Shown in pieces: positions 1-11,676 of a stretch of DNA of 64,000 nucleotides. Both the position numbers and the translations under genes were made by a program. The notes beneath the pieces were generated by a model that was given only the letters and a program-made list of their open reading frames with translations, had not been told where the DNA came from and did not search any database. The DNA is from Helichrysum umbraculigerum (taxonomy: Eukaryota; Streptophyta; Magnoliopsida; Asterales; Asteraceae): assembly GCA_949592205.1 (NCBI GenBank), contig CATIUR010000002.1, forward strand, positions 131,452,090 to 131,516,089, in the 5' to 3' direction. Every line of letters begins with the position of its first letter. Within the stretch, counting starts at the first letter, position 1.

Positions 1-952
1 AGACTTATCATGCATATTAAATGCGTAAAGCAACAAAATAGTCTAATTAGCCAGGCCATAGCTATATCCCTAAACATACCCGATTTCCAGCAAAGTTAGT
101 CCCTAGCGAAAACCCTTACCAACGTTCACATTTTGTATACTTTCTTTTATTCCTCATACTCTTATTCTACACATGACCTTCTATTAGTGTAACCAAGACA
201 GTCTCCTAGATCATCATCACATATCCTCCCTTTATAAGAAAGAAATATCTCAACCGTTATTTAACTAGGTTTCAAACTTCTAATATCTGAAGTTGTTAAA
301 TCTGATTACTGATACATCTAACGTCATAATAATCTCTACACTTTCACATTTACTACCAAACTTACAACAAGTAGCAAACACATAAAATATCAGATTTAAA
401 TTAACCAAATACATCAAGACAAACAAAGCAACGATTGTCACAGATGTAGGCTTTATGTGATTCAGTATTCACCTACATCCACAATTACCCTTACACTTCT
501 TATTATGATCTCGTGAAACGCTTAACTTTAAGAACAAACAACCTTGTTCCTTTCATGATAGAATTTCGGACCAGAGGACTTCAAATCTTCTTCCTAATCA
601 TCCGGAATAGCAATTTTTGAACTAATCAGCAAGTTTTAAACAAGTTAATCGTCCAAATAAGGCTCCAACACCAACATAACTCAAATGGCATTCGTGTTTT
701 CGATACACAAAAAATATATATATATATTGGTTATGATCAAATAACAGCTTTATCGAAATTTTCATTCTCATAGGTAACCTTCACTATAATTAAGTTGCAG
801 CCACCTAACCACTACCAAATCATTACATAATTGAATCATATATATCCAAACCAAAACACTTTCAAAATACTAATGCAACATTCATATTTTAAGTCTTAAG
901 CTTACAACATACACAAAATCAAGCATATATTCAATCAATTTTAATTTTTGTA
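1..952. other. AT-rich non-coding sequence, probably SMG8-like intron
   Basis: I see no convincing coding region here. The stretch lies immediately downstream (on the minus strand) of the SMG8-like exon 1 splice donor, so it is most simply the first intron of that gene. I looked for the expected next exon of the family on the minus strand and did not find it. A short TA run lies near 711-726. The stretch could instead include intergenic sequence if the gene is broken. Confidence 0.4.
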
Positions 953-988
953 TTAGAAAAAAAGGAGGATAAAAAAGAACAGACTTAC

Positions 989-1522
989 AGAGAACATAAA
1001 CAGCATCCCTTGGAGATCACCAAACTCTTGTTTTTCGAATACCGAATCAAACCCATTTTCAACCTCAAAAAACCCATTAATTACAGGACACTTGACACTA
1101 CAAAACTGCAAATACAAAACCCCTTTTGATTCATCATAAAAGTAACTAATTTCTCTTTCTTTAAACCAATCCTTAACCTCATCACTAACAACTTCCCCTG
1201 TTTTCTCAAACCCCAACGCCACGTCAGCATCCCCTGACCCAAACACATTATCATCTATAACCCTGTTGATCAATTGACTCACATCTGCTTTACGACGGCC
1301 GATGAAACCCACCACCACGACGCCGTTTTGCCGGAATGGTGTTGACGGTGGTGGTGGGAGAGGTGGCAGAGATGACGTGGACGGTGGTGGGGGTGGTGGG
1401 ATTGCGGCGGTGGAAGGTGGAGTGGTCGCCGGAGCGGACGGTGGTCGGAGTAAAACTCGCGTAAGGGAGCGATTAGGTGTCGCCATGGGGATTGATTTTG
1501 AACTGTGCTCTCGAAACTCCAT
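989..1522 (-). CDS. SMG8: SMG8-like nonsense-mediated decay factor, first coding exon
   Basis: This is the N-terminal exon of a plant SMG8-like protein, a partner of the SMG1 kinase complex in nonsense-mediated mRNA decay. The exon encodes 178 residues. A proline-rich, low-complexity leader (about residues 25-62) is followed by the conserved block with VVVVGFIGRR, then SQLINRVIDDNVFGSG, SVKCPVI and FGDLQGMLFMFS, the order I know from plant SMG8-like proteins. Right after FMFS the minus strand reads GTAAGT (983-988), a consensus donor, so the coding exon ends at 989 in phase 0; the residues an open frame would add beyond it are intronic. The start at 1522 gives the longest protein; a second ATG at 1486 is an alternative. 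No later exon was recognised, so the gene either continues beyond base 1 or is truncated. Family recall is from memory, not a search. Confidence 0.75.
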
Positions 1523-1548
1523 TGAAGTTGAAGAAATAAAGAATGCAT

Positions 1549-2099
1549 CTGTTAATGGAATAAAGAAAAGTGTAGGGGGTGTTTTTAAACTTTTTAGATG
1601 TGTCCAGACTCCAGAGTTACTTACATAATTGGTAGTTGATTTATCATTTAATAATCGTTTAATTCTCCAAATTTTTATTTTCTTTCGTTTTAATCACTCA
1701 AATTTTTTCCTTAATATTTGATCCTTTAAGTTTTAAAATTTTGATGGTTTAACTCTTTAAGATTATTACTTTTCAAATTTTTGATGGTTTAATCCTTAAA
1801 ATTTATCTTTTATAATGATTTTGCCCTTTTAAAAATTTCTAATTTAATCATCTAACTTTCAGAAATTTAATGGTTTAACACTTTGAATGGTTAAACCAAT
1901 AAGTCCATGCAAACTTTATGGATTAAATCATGAGAAAAAAACTTGAATGATTAAAACGAAATAAAAAAGTGAAACTTTAAAAATTAAACCATTATTAATC
2001 TCTTGATCTATTTGTTAATTTGCATTTTTGGTTCTTTGGTCCCTAAAATTTAGAACTGGAAACTAAACTAGGTGTATAGTTAAATGACACAAGTTACTT
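1549..2099. other. AT-rich intergenic stretch upstream of the SMG8-like gene
   Basis: No gene is visible. Between about 1680 and 1900 the phrase TTTTGATGGTTTAA and close variants recur several times, giving a weakly repetitive AT-rich block. The promoter of the minus-strand SMG8-like gene should lie at the left edge of this stretch, but I cannot place a TATA box with confidence. Confidence 0.4.
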
Positions 2100-2330
2100 A
2101 GAACACTCCCAACGCATTCTTCATTTTGTTTATTCCCCGTTCGTCAGTTACTGACGCCATTGGCACCGCTTCTTCAGTTTGTTTCTTCCTTTGGTATTCG
2201 TCGCTTTGGCAACTAAAGGGAAGAAGAGGAAGTGGGCCAACTTATTTATTTTAATGTATTGTAAATTTTTGTTTAGTGTGTGTAAATGTAGGTATATTAG
2301 TAAATGTAGGTATATTGTAAATTTTAATGA
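2097..2330. other. possible MITE fragment at the broken end of the copia element
   Basis: TTA followed by GAACACTCCCAACGC at about 2097 resembles a Harbinger/Tourist-type terminus with its TTA target site, but I found no matching inverted terminus. A short direct repeat containing GTAGGTATATT occurs twice at about 2287-2320, exactly where the copia reverse transcriptase reading frame loses similarity. This is the junction of the truncated retrotransposon; its nature is uncertain. Confidence 0.3.
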
Positions 2331-4833
2331 AGAGAGTCCCGTCAATCTGTCCACGTTTAAACCCATTATTAAGCAGATGTGTTGTAAGAGTTTCATACCA
2401 TTGACGTGGTGCCTGGTGAAGACCATACATAGCTTTGTCTAACTTGTAGACATACTCGGGATGGTTTTGATCTTGAAAACCAGGTGGTTGATTAACGTAC
2501 ACAACTTCACGAAGCTTTCCATACAAAAATGCAGATTTCACATCCAGTTGAAATAGCTGAAATCCTTTATACGAAGCATAAGCCAATAATAATCGAATGG
2601 ATTCCAATCGAGCTACTGGAGCAAAGACTTCATCGTAGTCAAGACCTTCAATTTGTTTAAAACCTTGTACCACTAATCGCGCTTTGTTCTTTACAACAAC
2701 TCCTCTATCATCCTTCTTAACTCGAAATACCCATCTGGTACCAATAGGATGAGCATCCTTTGGTGCTTTTACTAACTCCCAAACTTGAAGCTTCTCGAAT
2801 TGTTGAAGCTCTACCTGCATTGCTTCAACCAAATTAGAATCTTTTAAAGCTTCATCCACATTTTTGGGTTCTAACTGAGACAGAAAACAAGAACAAACCC
2901 TAGCTATAAGACTAGTTAACTCAGTTGCAGTTTTACTTCGAGTTAAAATTCCCGCATTTGGATCACCTATAATATTATCAGTTGGGTGATTCTTATGCAC
3001 ACGAGTTTGAGGAATGGGATCAGGCACAATGACCGATTCCAAATTCGTATCATCTCCCCCTGTCTCATGAGCATCTTCTTTGTCAAGTATAATGCTCGTT
3101 TCCGTTAAGGACGATCTCCTTGGGGCATCATCATCGTCATCAAAATGCGTATAGAAGTGAGACCTTTCCAACTCTTCTTCTTCTTCCGACAACACAGGTA
3201 ATTCAGGAATAATTGGAATTTCCGAAAAAGTAGGAACTGTTTTTGAAGTGGATGGAACATCGGTAGCCGGTACAGTAGTAGCATTAACAGGAGTGGGAAC
3301 TGCAGCAGCTGGTGTAGGTGAAGTAGCAGTTGCCGAATTTGGTATTGGAGTAGGAGTAGGTCCGGGAGTGGGTGTAGGTGATGGAGTTGAACTATCATAG
3401 GAAAGATCAATTCCATGAAGTAACGTCACTACTTCTTCAACCAGATCTTCTTCAGGAAGATTAAAAGAATTGAACACATCATCGTATTTGAAAAACCACT
3501 CAGGACCTGTTCCTTGAGGAGGCTCAGTGTAACGCAAACACTTGACTTCAAAATGCTCCTCAATCCGTTTAGTTGATTTATTGTAAACTCTTTTATTCGG
3601 AGAATTTACAGGAAAACCAAGAAAAATTCCTTCGGTAGCCTTATCACCAAACTTAGAGACTTTATCCTTCGTAACCATAATCAAGCACGGACACCCAAAA
3701 GGCTTTAGGAACTATAGATTTGGTTTACGGTTGTTAAACAGTTCATAACACGTCTTGTTCTTCTTTTTAACCGTTAAAACCCGATTCAGAACATAACAGG
3801 CAGTGTTGACTGCCTCAGCCCAGAAAATGATAGGTAATTTGGAATCCGCTAACATAGTTCGAGCTGTCTCAATGATTGTTCTATTCTTGCGTTCAGCAAC
3901 CCCATTCTGTTGTGGAGTTCTTGGAGCACTGAATTGATGTTCAATACCCTTAGACGCACAGTACATTTCGAAAGTTGAATTATTGAATTCAGTTCCATTA
4001 TCACCTCGCAATCTCTTCACCTGTAAGTTGCATAAATTAGCCAACTTATCAAACAAATACACTAAGATATCGGCATCTTCATCCTTTGATGCTAGAAAAT
4101 AAACCCAAGAAAATCTTGAGTAGTCATCTGTAACCACCAGACAGTACGACCTTCCTCATATACTCTTAGTAGAAATAGGACCAAACAAGTCCATATGCAA
4201 CAATTCCAATGGTGCAGCAATGGAATTCACTAACTTAGACTTATGGGACTTCTTATGGAATTTTCCCTTGTGACATGAGACACAATCATCTTTTATTGAG
4301 AATGACTGCTTGGGAACCCCATAAACTAGATCATTTTTAACCAAGTAATTCATTTTGCGGAAATGAATATGTCCCATTCGTCTGTGCCAAAGTAGTGATT
4401 CCTTTTCCAAAGCTTTTGACAGAAGACAAGTATATTCGTTAGTTGTCTCAACAGTTCGCATATTCAAAATGTAAGTATCATTTTTTCTTGGTGCACGAAT
4501 CAACACCCATTCTTCCGGAATTACGAACCCTGGCTTCAGAATTGCATATTCTGTATCTGTGAATGCTGCAGTGTATTTCTTATCACAAACTTGTGAGACA
4601 CTCAGCAAATTATGCTGAAGCTGTTCCACATAGTTAACTTTCTCAAAGCTTACTTTTCCATTTGTAAGCGTTCCTTGACCAATAATTAACCCACCAGAAT
4701 CTCCTGCAAATGCAACATATCCTCCATCCAACGGTTTAACATCAGTCAGAAGGGATACATTGCCAGTCATGTGTCGCGAGCAGCCACTGTCCATGTACCA
4801 TTCGCTATCCTTAACACGCTCAGACTGCTGCAA
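2326..4833 (-). pseudogene. copia pol remnant: protease, integrase, partial reverse transcriptase
   Basis: Reading minus, the fragment starts with the protease site (WYMDSGCSRHMTGN), then the integrase zinc-binding region (HRRMGH ... CVSCHKGK) and the integrase core. The catalytic acids are visible in context: MDLFGP, RGDNGTEF and PQQNGVAERKNRT. Next come a proline- and threonine-rich linker and the reverse transcriptase start (VFAPVARLESIR, LDVKSAFLYG, YGLHQAPRQWYE). Coding ends near 2326, before the catalytic YVDD. In-frame stops lie at about 4153-4155 (TGA) and 3709-3711 (TAG); the frame continues past both, so they are point mutations in one former polyprotein. Confidence 0.85.
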
Positions 4834-4848
4834 AACAAAATAAGAAGA

Positions 4849-5663
4849 GGATTAGTAAGAAACGGAGACCCAAGCCTTCACAGACTTGGGTCTTCCGGAG
4901 TCATCAACAATAATCACATCAGATAGAATTTTATTTTTAAACAAATCAGGATTTTCACCTGATGTGTTATTGTTGACGACAAAAGAGTCAACAATAGACT
5001 CTTTTCTTTTCCAAACTTTTACTGGCTCGGAAATTGATTTCTTAGAAATGTTGAGCTTCGGAATTGACAAAGGTTTTTGCTCAACCTTACTATGCTTCTC
5101 AACCGGTTTGGGAGAGTTTGAGAATCGCCTAGGAGGAGAGTGTGAAAAAGAGTTTCTATAAACAGTGTTCCTAGGCATAGCTCTCCCAAAACGCTGATTT
5201 GAGAGCTTTGGACATTCAAGAATCAAGTGTCCCTGTTTCTTGCAGTAGAAACAGAAACGCCTCTCAACAAAAGGTTGAGGCTGAGGACTATTTGAAAAAG
5301 ATTGAGATGGGAAACATTTCCAAAACATGCACATTTGTGTGTACAAGCTTTAGTAGATGCTTTCACAGATTGAGAAGTTGAAGGTGAAGGTTTCCCAGTA
5401 AAAGAATTATTAACATCTGTATTTCTTTTCAAAATTTTCACAGGTGTCTGTGAAGTTGTTTAAGAAGACTCTTTAAAAACCTTTTCTTTACCCTTATTAG
5501 ATTGAGCATTAATGACCGGTTCATTTGTTAGAATCACATTATCAGGGTTCATTTCAACCTTCTCAACTTTTTCATACTCTTCTTCGGTAATATCCTCAAT
5601 CTCAACTTCCTCCCTATCACTAGCTGGAGGTGAATTAGTAGGCTTGACAAAGGTAGGCAAAGG
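4849..5663 (-). pseudogene. copia gag-pol linking segment with zinc knuckle, disrupted
   Basis: This segment joins gag to protease. It contains a CX2CX4HX4C zinc knuckle (CFYCKKQGHLILEC) near 5220-5265 and serine/lysine-rich sequence. Stops in the gag frame occur at about 5664-5666 and 5457-5459. A frameshift near 5330-5350 moves reading into the frame used by the protease-integrase part, and a further stop lies at about 4849-4851. The pattern fits random decay of one polyprotein. It could also include a family-specific spacer of unknown role. Confidence 0.7.
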
Positions 5664-5666
5664 ATA

Positions 5667-7610
5667 TTATGCCTTTTTGGCTTTCTCTTTTCCTTGATTC
5701 TTGATACTAACTGAAGCATCATTGTTAGTACTTGTCTTTGCTTCTTTATCAGTTTTTGTATTTACCTTTGATGCATAGGTAGGTACAAAGTCTTTGGTGC
5801 CTTCCTTAACAGGCGTGAGATAGTAATTAGTAGGAGGTGGAACTATGTGATAACCTAGTCCAGCTTTACTTTTTGTATCTGTCCGTTGCTTGTTAACGAT
5901 TTCATCAAAGACAACAGAAGATGTTGAAAAATTTGAGATTTTTCGATTCAAATCAACAACCTCAGCCTGTGAGTCAGCAAGTTCTTTATTTAACAAAGAA
6001 ATTTCTTTAAGATAACTGTTTATAGCATCTTGCTGACTAAAAACTTTTGATTTATATGTCTGAGTATCAAGTTTATATGCCTCCATTTTTTTCTCATAGA
6101 GTTTTTCATTACTTTTCAAAAACTTGTTTGATTCCAAAAGTTTTTCAACTTTTTCTCTCAAATTTTCATTATCTACTTTATAACTTTCTAAAGAAGCAGA
6201 CAATTGTATGCATGAAGTACAAAAGAAAGGTTCATCATTAACCTCAGGAATGATGTGAGCCATGAGTCCGAGCTGATATTGCTCAGCTTGTACTGTCAAA
6301 TCAGTGTTTGTAGGCTCGAACACTACTAGAGCACCAGACGCTCCAGTCTTCGGTACTTCATTTTCCGGAGTCTTGGGTGGAGATGGTTTGGTGAGACCTG
6401 AAGATGGCATATTAGGTTTCTCGCATTCTCGGGCGAAATGTTCCAAGTTCTGGCAATTGTAGCAACGAACCTTGCTTTTATCAAAACCAAATCCAGATTT
6501 ACCAGCTCCTTCCAAACTCTTCCGTCCAGTTCTTTGCAAGAACTTCTGCACCATTCTAGTAAGCATATCAATGTTCCAATTAAGATCCATTTGCTCAAGA
6601 TCATCATCATCTAATTGAGCATAATCCTCTTTGGTCATTTGCAGTGTAGTATTTGGTTGTGAAACCAAATCCTTATAGGAACTTAGAAAAAGTGTGTAAA
6701 TAGCATCTTGTTCCTCAATTGCTGGTGAAACCGGAGTCTGCTGAGACTGTGAATCTTGAGAAGTTCCAGCTAAATAAACTAAAGGAGAAGCTCCAGTGTA
6801 ATTAGATGGTGCGTTTGTATCGGAAACAAAAGCCATTCCTCCATATGACTTTCCAGTATTAACTTTACCCCCATAAAGAGATGGGTTTTGAACAAAACCA
6901 CCTGACTTACACTCCTTTTTCTTTAACTCCATTGCATGAGCTTGGAGTATACCTATCAGCTCATCTAACTTCATCGTGTCCAACTCTTGACTTTCCTTTA
7001 AGAATTGAACTTTGATTTCCCATTCTTTTGGTAGTGCATCCAAAAGCTTATTGTTCACCTCACTTTCAGTAAAGGTATAACCACCTTCAGTTAACTCACT
7101 GACCACCTTTGAGTATCGAGTAAACAACCCAGAAGCAGTCTCGTTTGGAAGAATATCAAAAAGATCATATTGCTTTTTGATTAATTCCAACTTTGCTTGC
7201 TTGTACTTTTCATTTCCACAGCATCGGGTTTCGATAGCTTTCCAAAGATCATAGGTTATTTCATGATGTTTAAATAACCGTAGGACATCCTGAGTTAAAC
7301 ACATACAAATTGCTGAATGTGCTTTTCGTTCAGTATCAAACTCCTTACGTTCTTCAGGAGTCATTGCTTTGTAAGTCTTGGCAGGAGGGACTCCTCTATA
7401 ATTACCCTCAGCAACGGGTTTTTCATATCTTTCTAAGAGAGGACCCCACAGTTCAGGGCAGTGAAAGTCTACATATTGTTCTAATCGAGACCTCCAGTAA
7501 GTATAATCCATGTCTGCTGAAAACATTGGAGGTTTACTACTACTGCCCACATCGTTTCCTTGTTTTAGCATATCTCTAATACTTTGAAGACTTTCTTTAT
7601 CCGAAGCCAT
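5667..7610 (-). pseudogene. copia gag, open 647-codon part of a dead element
   Basis: This is the structural nucleocapsid polyprotein of the copia element. The first 250 residues have the gag-like pattern of plant copia elements (YWRSRLEQYV, LWGPLLERYE, DLWKAIETRC, LLDALPKEW). A zinc knuckle (CYNCQNLEHFAREC, CX2CX4HX4C) lies near residue 385, and a long charged, coiled-coil-like stretch follows (about residues 470-570). The frame is open from the ATG at 7610, just inside the leader, to a stop at 5664-5666, after which the same frame continues into the linking segment. It is therefore counted as part of a broken polyprotein, although this piece alone could be translated. Confidence 0.8.
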
Positions 7611-7659
7611 CAGAAAATACCTGAAAAGAAGCTAAAACACAAAGACAAAAAGCTGATTA

Positions 7660-7990
7660 GTAATAAAAGGCGACGCTTGATGAAGTGTCGCAAAGCAGTA
7701 GCGACACTAGGTTAAGTGTCGCAAAGTCAACAATGGTCAACGTCAATGATTAGTGACGCTACAACAATGAAAGTGTCGTTGAAAGTGACGCACAAATGAA
7801 CCGTGGCGACACTAGAGGTTAGTGTCGCGTATTTGATTAAGTGACGCACTCAAGTGTTGCACTTGAGTGTCGCTGATCAGTGACGCAGCAAGCGTAAAGT
7901 AAACCTGATCAAGTGACGCTGGAACCCTAATTCCAATTTGAGCGAGTGTCGCTCTAAGTGACGCAACGAGTGTCACGATCGAGTGTCGCA
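7660..7990. repeat. array of inverted GTGTCGC / GTGACGC motifs in copia leader
   Basis: Between the primer site and gag, the heptamers GTGTCGC and GTGACGC and their reverse complements recur more than fifteen times at irregular spacing. Neighbouring copies are often inverted, so the RNA could form many short hairpins. GTGACGC contains TGACG, the core bound by TGA-class bZIP factors, which is known for that motif but untested here. The same motif array occurs in gypsy LTRs elsewhere in the window (49511-49915, 52062-52420). Confidence 0.75.
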
Positions 7991-8205
7991 GAAACGGCTG
8001 ATGACACCCAAAAACCCTAAAAAACGAATTTTCGTAAACCTAAAGAAAATTCTTCGATCCTCTACGAACGAAACCTGTAAATATATGACTTTAACACCAT
8101 ATTTGCACCCAATCGAACCATTTAATGCTAGTATTCTTGATAAACCACACGATTCAATCCGAAAACAAGCCAAAACGTTATCAAAACTTCAATCAATCTT
8201 CCAAA

Positions 8206-8218
8206 GGCTCTGATACCA
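8206..8218 (-). other. primer-binding site, initiator tRNA-Met
   Basis: The minus strand reads TGGTATCAGAGCC, complementary to the 3' end of plant initiator tRNA-Met. It lies two bases inside the LTR edge at 8221, which orients the element to the minus strand. Confidence 0.85.
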
Positions 8219-8220
8219 GT

Positions 8221-8508
8221 TGATTGTCCCTTATGCCTTGGATCTAGAATGATTAACACAAACAATTGTTTGGCGGAATCAAACAATCGCAACAATAACA
8301 AGTAATCACAAACCGAAATCGATTAAACAAAGAATAATAACTTGTTATTGATCAAATGGAACGTATTGGTATGTTTACCGGAATGTTTTTTCGACAAATG
8401 GTGCTAGGGTTTCGTCAACCCTAGCCAGAAACCCGTAGGTTTGTATTTATACTCAAACTGACCGACATTGCGACACTCAGCCAAGTGTCGCAAACATTGG
8501 CCATGCCA
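8221..8508 (-). repeat. 5' LTR of the truncated copia element (outer edge uncertain)
   Basis: The inner edge is fixed by TGATTGTCCC at 8221 next to the primer site. The outer edge must end in CA on the plus strand; candidates lie at about 8496, 8503 and 8508. A GCGACACT ... AGTGTCGC inverted pair near 8469-8492 belongs to the same motif family as the leader array. No second LTR is present, so length and target duplication cannot be checked. Confidence 0.6.
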
Positions 8509-8708
8509 AAAGGAGATAAAAGGAGATGTATATGTTAGGGATATATTTTTAAAAGAGGGTGAGTTTAGTAAGTAAGTTATGTAAAGACATGGGTTTGGTC
8601 GAAAATTCTTTTTTTGAAGGGGCTTGATTTTATGTGTTCATTAAGATCATTCCCATCCGTTTTCAAATTACTTATTCATCACTTCTGTTACCTCAACGTT
8701 ACGTTATA
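8509..8708. other. short spacer between copia LTR and Helitron
   Basis: I see no gene here. A direct repeat of AAAAGGAGAT occurs at about 8508-8527 next to the LTR edge. Confidence 0.4.
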
Positions 8709-11204
8709 TCTTTACTATTATATAAAGCATTCACCATTTCTTAAAATTCAGCCAACATACAATCTTGATCATTCATTTTCCTTCTTTTTATCTCAGTCGT
8801 TCAATTAAACACCTGCATTCAACAACATGTTAGGGTATATAAACACACCACATCCCTTACATACAGTAATACACACCAGAAAATACACACAAACACAATT
8901 TCCTACCTCAAATTCTCCATCTTGAATACCACCCATCAGTTGAAGCTAAATAGCTTCTACCTTCCTGATACCTTCTCCACAAAAAACACACAGAGTATAA
9001 ACATAACGCACACAACTTAGCACCTAACAATCAACTTCACCCCGTAATATTGTTGCATCCACCATTGTCGAAGGTAAACCGCTTTGTAGCTCCACGTTTT
9101 TGGTTAGTTATGTAGCCTTGTAAATTTATATGTTTAATGCATCGTTTAGCAAACGCCTTTGTCAGTCTGTCTTATTAATTTGTAATACATTGTTTGTTTT
9201 GTTAGATCTAAATGCCATTATCAACACGGATTTGTGACCATCGTCGATGACGATAACAGAAGGTTTTGAATCTTGGCTTATTCTTTCTTTGTAAGATCTA
9301 CAAATGGTTGAAAGAATTTCTAAGCATGTGTTTTTTACGCAGATCTATGCAGGCAAAGATGTTCGATCCTAAGTTGGTTGAGTCTCCGAACATAGGAAAA
9401 AAGGTAAGAGGTATAAATGTTTTGTCCAATTTTGTTGCGTTTTTAGCTTGTTAATTACATAATCTTTTTTATTTTGTTAATTGCAGATGGTGAAAATAGT
9501 AACTTGGTGAAGTTCGGTTGAGGTTGTCTGAACGTTTTAAATGGAGTGGGATTCCCCCCGTTAATGCCATTTTTTTTAATGGAGCGTGTGACCGATTCTT
9601 ATTTGTAAATGCTCCTAGACTTTTACAGTATATATGACTAATTAATATTAATATATTACTACTCCGTAATATATATGAGTAAAATAATTTGGATTTAGAC
9701 TTTTAGCATCATATAAGTTTGGAGACTTTATTTTCACGTTATTTTTTAATGCTCCTTAATTTTCATAAAAATCCTTATTGTTGATCTGGTAAGAAAAATA
9801 TAGTTGATTGGTGTGAATATACACATTTTATACTCCATGTATATTTCTTTAGTGTTTCATGACAAATTCTCTATTTCAAGACAGGGAGAAGTCATCAAAA
9901 TAAATACTCCGTATAAGTTTAATTAACTTCTTGTGCTTGATCTACAAATCTTAGAAATCTGGTGATTTGATTTGTACGTGCTAATTCTTTACGTAAGTTG
10001 ATGAGAGCAACTTTTACTTCAATTTGTAGTGTTAATGAAATTTCAACTTTTTTAATTACTACTCCGTATATCAAAAACAAAGATAAGATATAAAGCTTAA
10101 TATTCCAAATTTGTTATTGTTTGTTTAACTTTGTTAATTCAAAATAATTTTGAAAGATGTGTATATATGCTTTTCAGATCCTAATCCTGAAAAGTTGACT
10201 GGGCTCTTCAGAAGTTTGCTGAAAAGTCGAAAGCGACAATACCTTTCTCCAGATTCATGGATTTGTAATGGTCAACGAGCCCAGGATTATTTGAATTTTT
10301 TAGTATGATTTGGAGTATGTATATCTAAGAGTCTGACAAGGAAATATTTTTTCAATGACGACCATCTTTTTAATTTGTTAACAGAACGGTCAACGGGGAT
10401 TATTTGAATTTTTCAAGTATGATTTGCTCGATTAAATAGAATCAAACCAAATATTTCTGTTATTCGATTAAAAAAATCGTTCGAATTTGGTTTCTTGACG
10501 GTTCACTTATTTTTCGCTATCAATTTCGCTTTTGTCACTTATCTTCGGTTACATATGAATTTTATATTTTTCTCAAAGGGTGTTTTGTACACCACCATAA
10601 ATAAGCCATACACCACTAAAACTGCTTCATAGTGTTGTACAGTACAATAAACTATAAGTAATTAACTCATTTATATGTAGATATTCATAATATCTACATA
10701 TAAATGAGTTAATTACTTATAGTTTATTCATAACTGTAACATATATTCAAGTAATAGTTTAATTTGGTATTATGTACTTATGACGGATGGACTGTTGGCT
10801 TAAGTTGCTTCTAATGAAGTCCGGATTCGACTCGAGTATTATTAATTAAACCGGTTCGGGTTTTTTTGGTAGATTATATCGGTTATTTCAGTTATGGTTC
10901 GGTTTTTATGTAGACAAAGTGTCGAAGTAGTGTGATGGAGTCTTTGTCACTTTGATAATGAAACTAACTGTATGATACACCGCTTATATAAACTGCGGGA
11001 CACACGATTCATCTCGCTTAAGTTGATTGTAAGATCGGTCAGTGGGGAGACATTTGATGAAAAATTATGATTTATGATTAGCTAGAAACTATCCTAATAG
11101 CTAGAAACTATCGAAATACCTGAAAACAATATAAAAATATCCAATAGATTGTAAGATCATGAAAATTTATTCGCCGCCGCAGCTTTGCGCGGGTACAAGG
11201 CTAG
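8709..11204 (+). mobile_element. non-autonomous Helitron, about 2.5 kb
   Basis: The 5' end TCTTTACTATTATATAAAGC at 8709 matches the plant Helitron start TCTATACTA..ATAAAGC and follows an A. The 3' end is CTAG at 11201-11204 followed by T, preceded by a GC-rich partial hairpin (about 11171-11193, CGCCGCAGC..GCGCGGGT), the usual Helitron terminator. No Rep/helicase frame is visible, so it is non-autonomous. It holds leader-like pyrimidine-rich sequence (8860-9070), possible captured exon fragments around 9200-9540 flanked by splice-like GTAAG and TGCAG, several ACTCCGTA words, a duplicated segment (10265-10315 and 10385-10430), and a 40-bp palindrome. Confidence 0.75.
10646..10728. repeat. perfect inverted repeat, 40-bp arms, 3-nt loop
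   Basis: The arms 10646-10685 and 10689-10728 are exact reverse complements, separated only by CAT. Such a structure could extrude as a cruciform or give a near-perfect RNA hairpin. It lies inside the Helitron about 470 bp before its 3' end and is much longer than the Helitron terminator. Confidence 0.9.
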
Positions 11205-11450
11205 TTTCCACTAATTGATTCATAATTGATTATCAACTGTCATCAATGACTAATCACTTCATTTTTCTGGTCTCACATTTACCAATATAACACCTTTTTA
11301 ATACATTAAATAAAAAAAAAGAAGCAATGCAAATCGGTGTTTCGATTACACTTCGAACTGATTAGGAAGTGATGCAACCAATGAGAGTGGTCTAAAAATT
11401 GCTCCGTATTTCTCGGTCAATAAGAAACCCACCAAAAACAACAATTCCCC

Positions 11451-11597
11451 GATCCGCGTCAACCCATCAACATCCGATATTCCTCAATTCTAATCGTGTC
11501 CGTTAGATTACACCTAAACATAAACCAACGGCCCACATTGCCAATCCGTCACAGTTAAAACCCACCAATCACATCGTACCATTCAACACCTATATAA
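11451..11597 (+). promoter_or_regulatory. H2B gene 1 promoter: histone octamer, CCAAT, TATA
   Basis: GATCCGCG at 11451-11458 is the reverse complement of CGCGGATC, the octamer known from plant S-phase histone promoters. CCAAT boxes are at about 11550 and 11565-11569, and TATATAA is at 11591-11597, about 80 bp before the ATG. The same elements in the same order occur upstream of H2B gene 2, which supports function and suggests S-phase expression. Confidence 0.8.
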
Positions 11598-11676
11598 ACT
11601 AAACCACCATTCACAATTTCTTCACAATCATTCACTCTCATTTATCTACCTCTAAAAAATTCGAAACGCTTTCAAA

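Larger units (their letters stand above)
2326..8508 (-). mobile_element. Ty1/copia retrotransposon, 3'-truncated and decayed
   Basis: This minus-strand element retains the 5' LTR (about 8221-8508), a tRNA-Met primer site, a leader, gag, protease, integrase and the first part of reverse transcriptase. The order protease-integrase-reverse transcriptase defines Ty1/copia. The long gag with a coiled-coil-like tail and extra zinc knuckle suggests the SIRE/Maximus side of the superfamily (inference). The reverse transcriptase stops before the YVDD active site, and RNase H and the 3' LTR are missing. At least five in-frame stops and one frameshift make it inactive. Confidence 0.85.

Noticed and set aside
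1302..1628. Plus-strand open frame of 108 codons, glycine-rich
   Set aside because: It is antisense to the proline-rich part of the SMG8-like exon and is explained by its CCN-rich codons.
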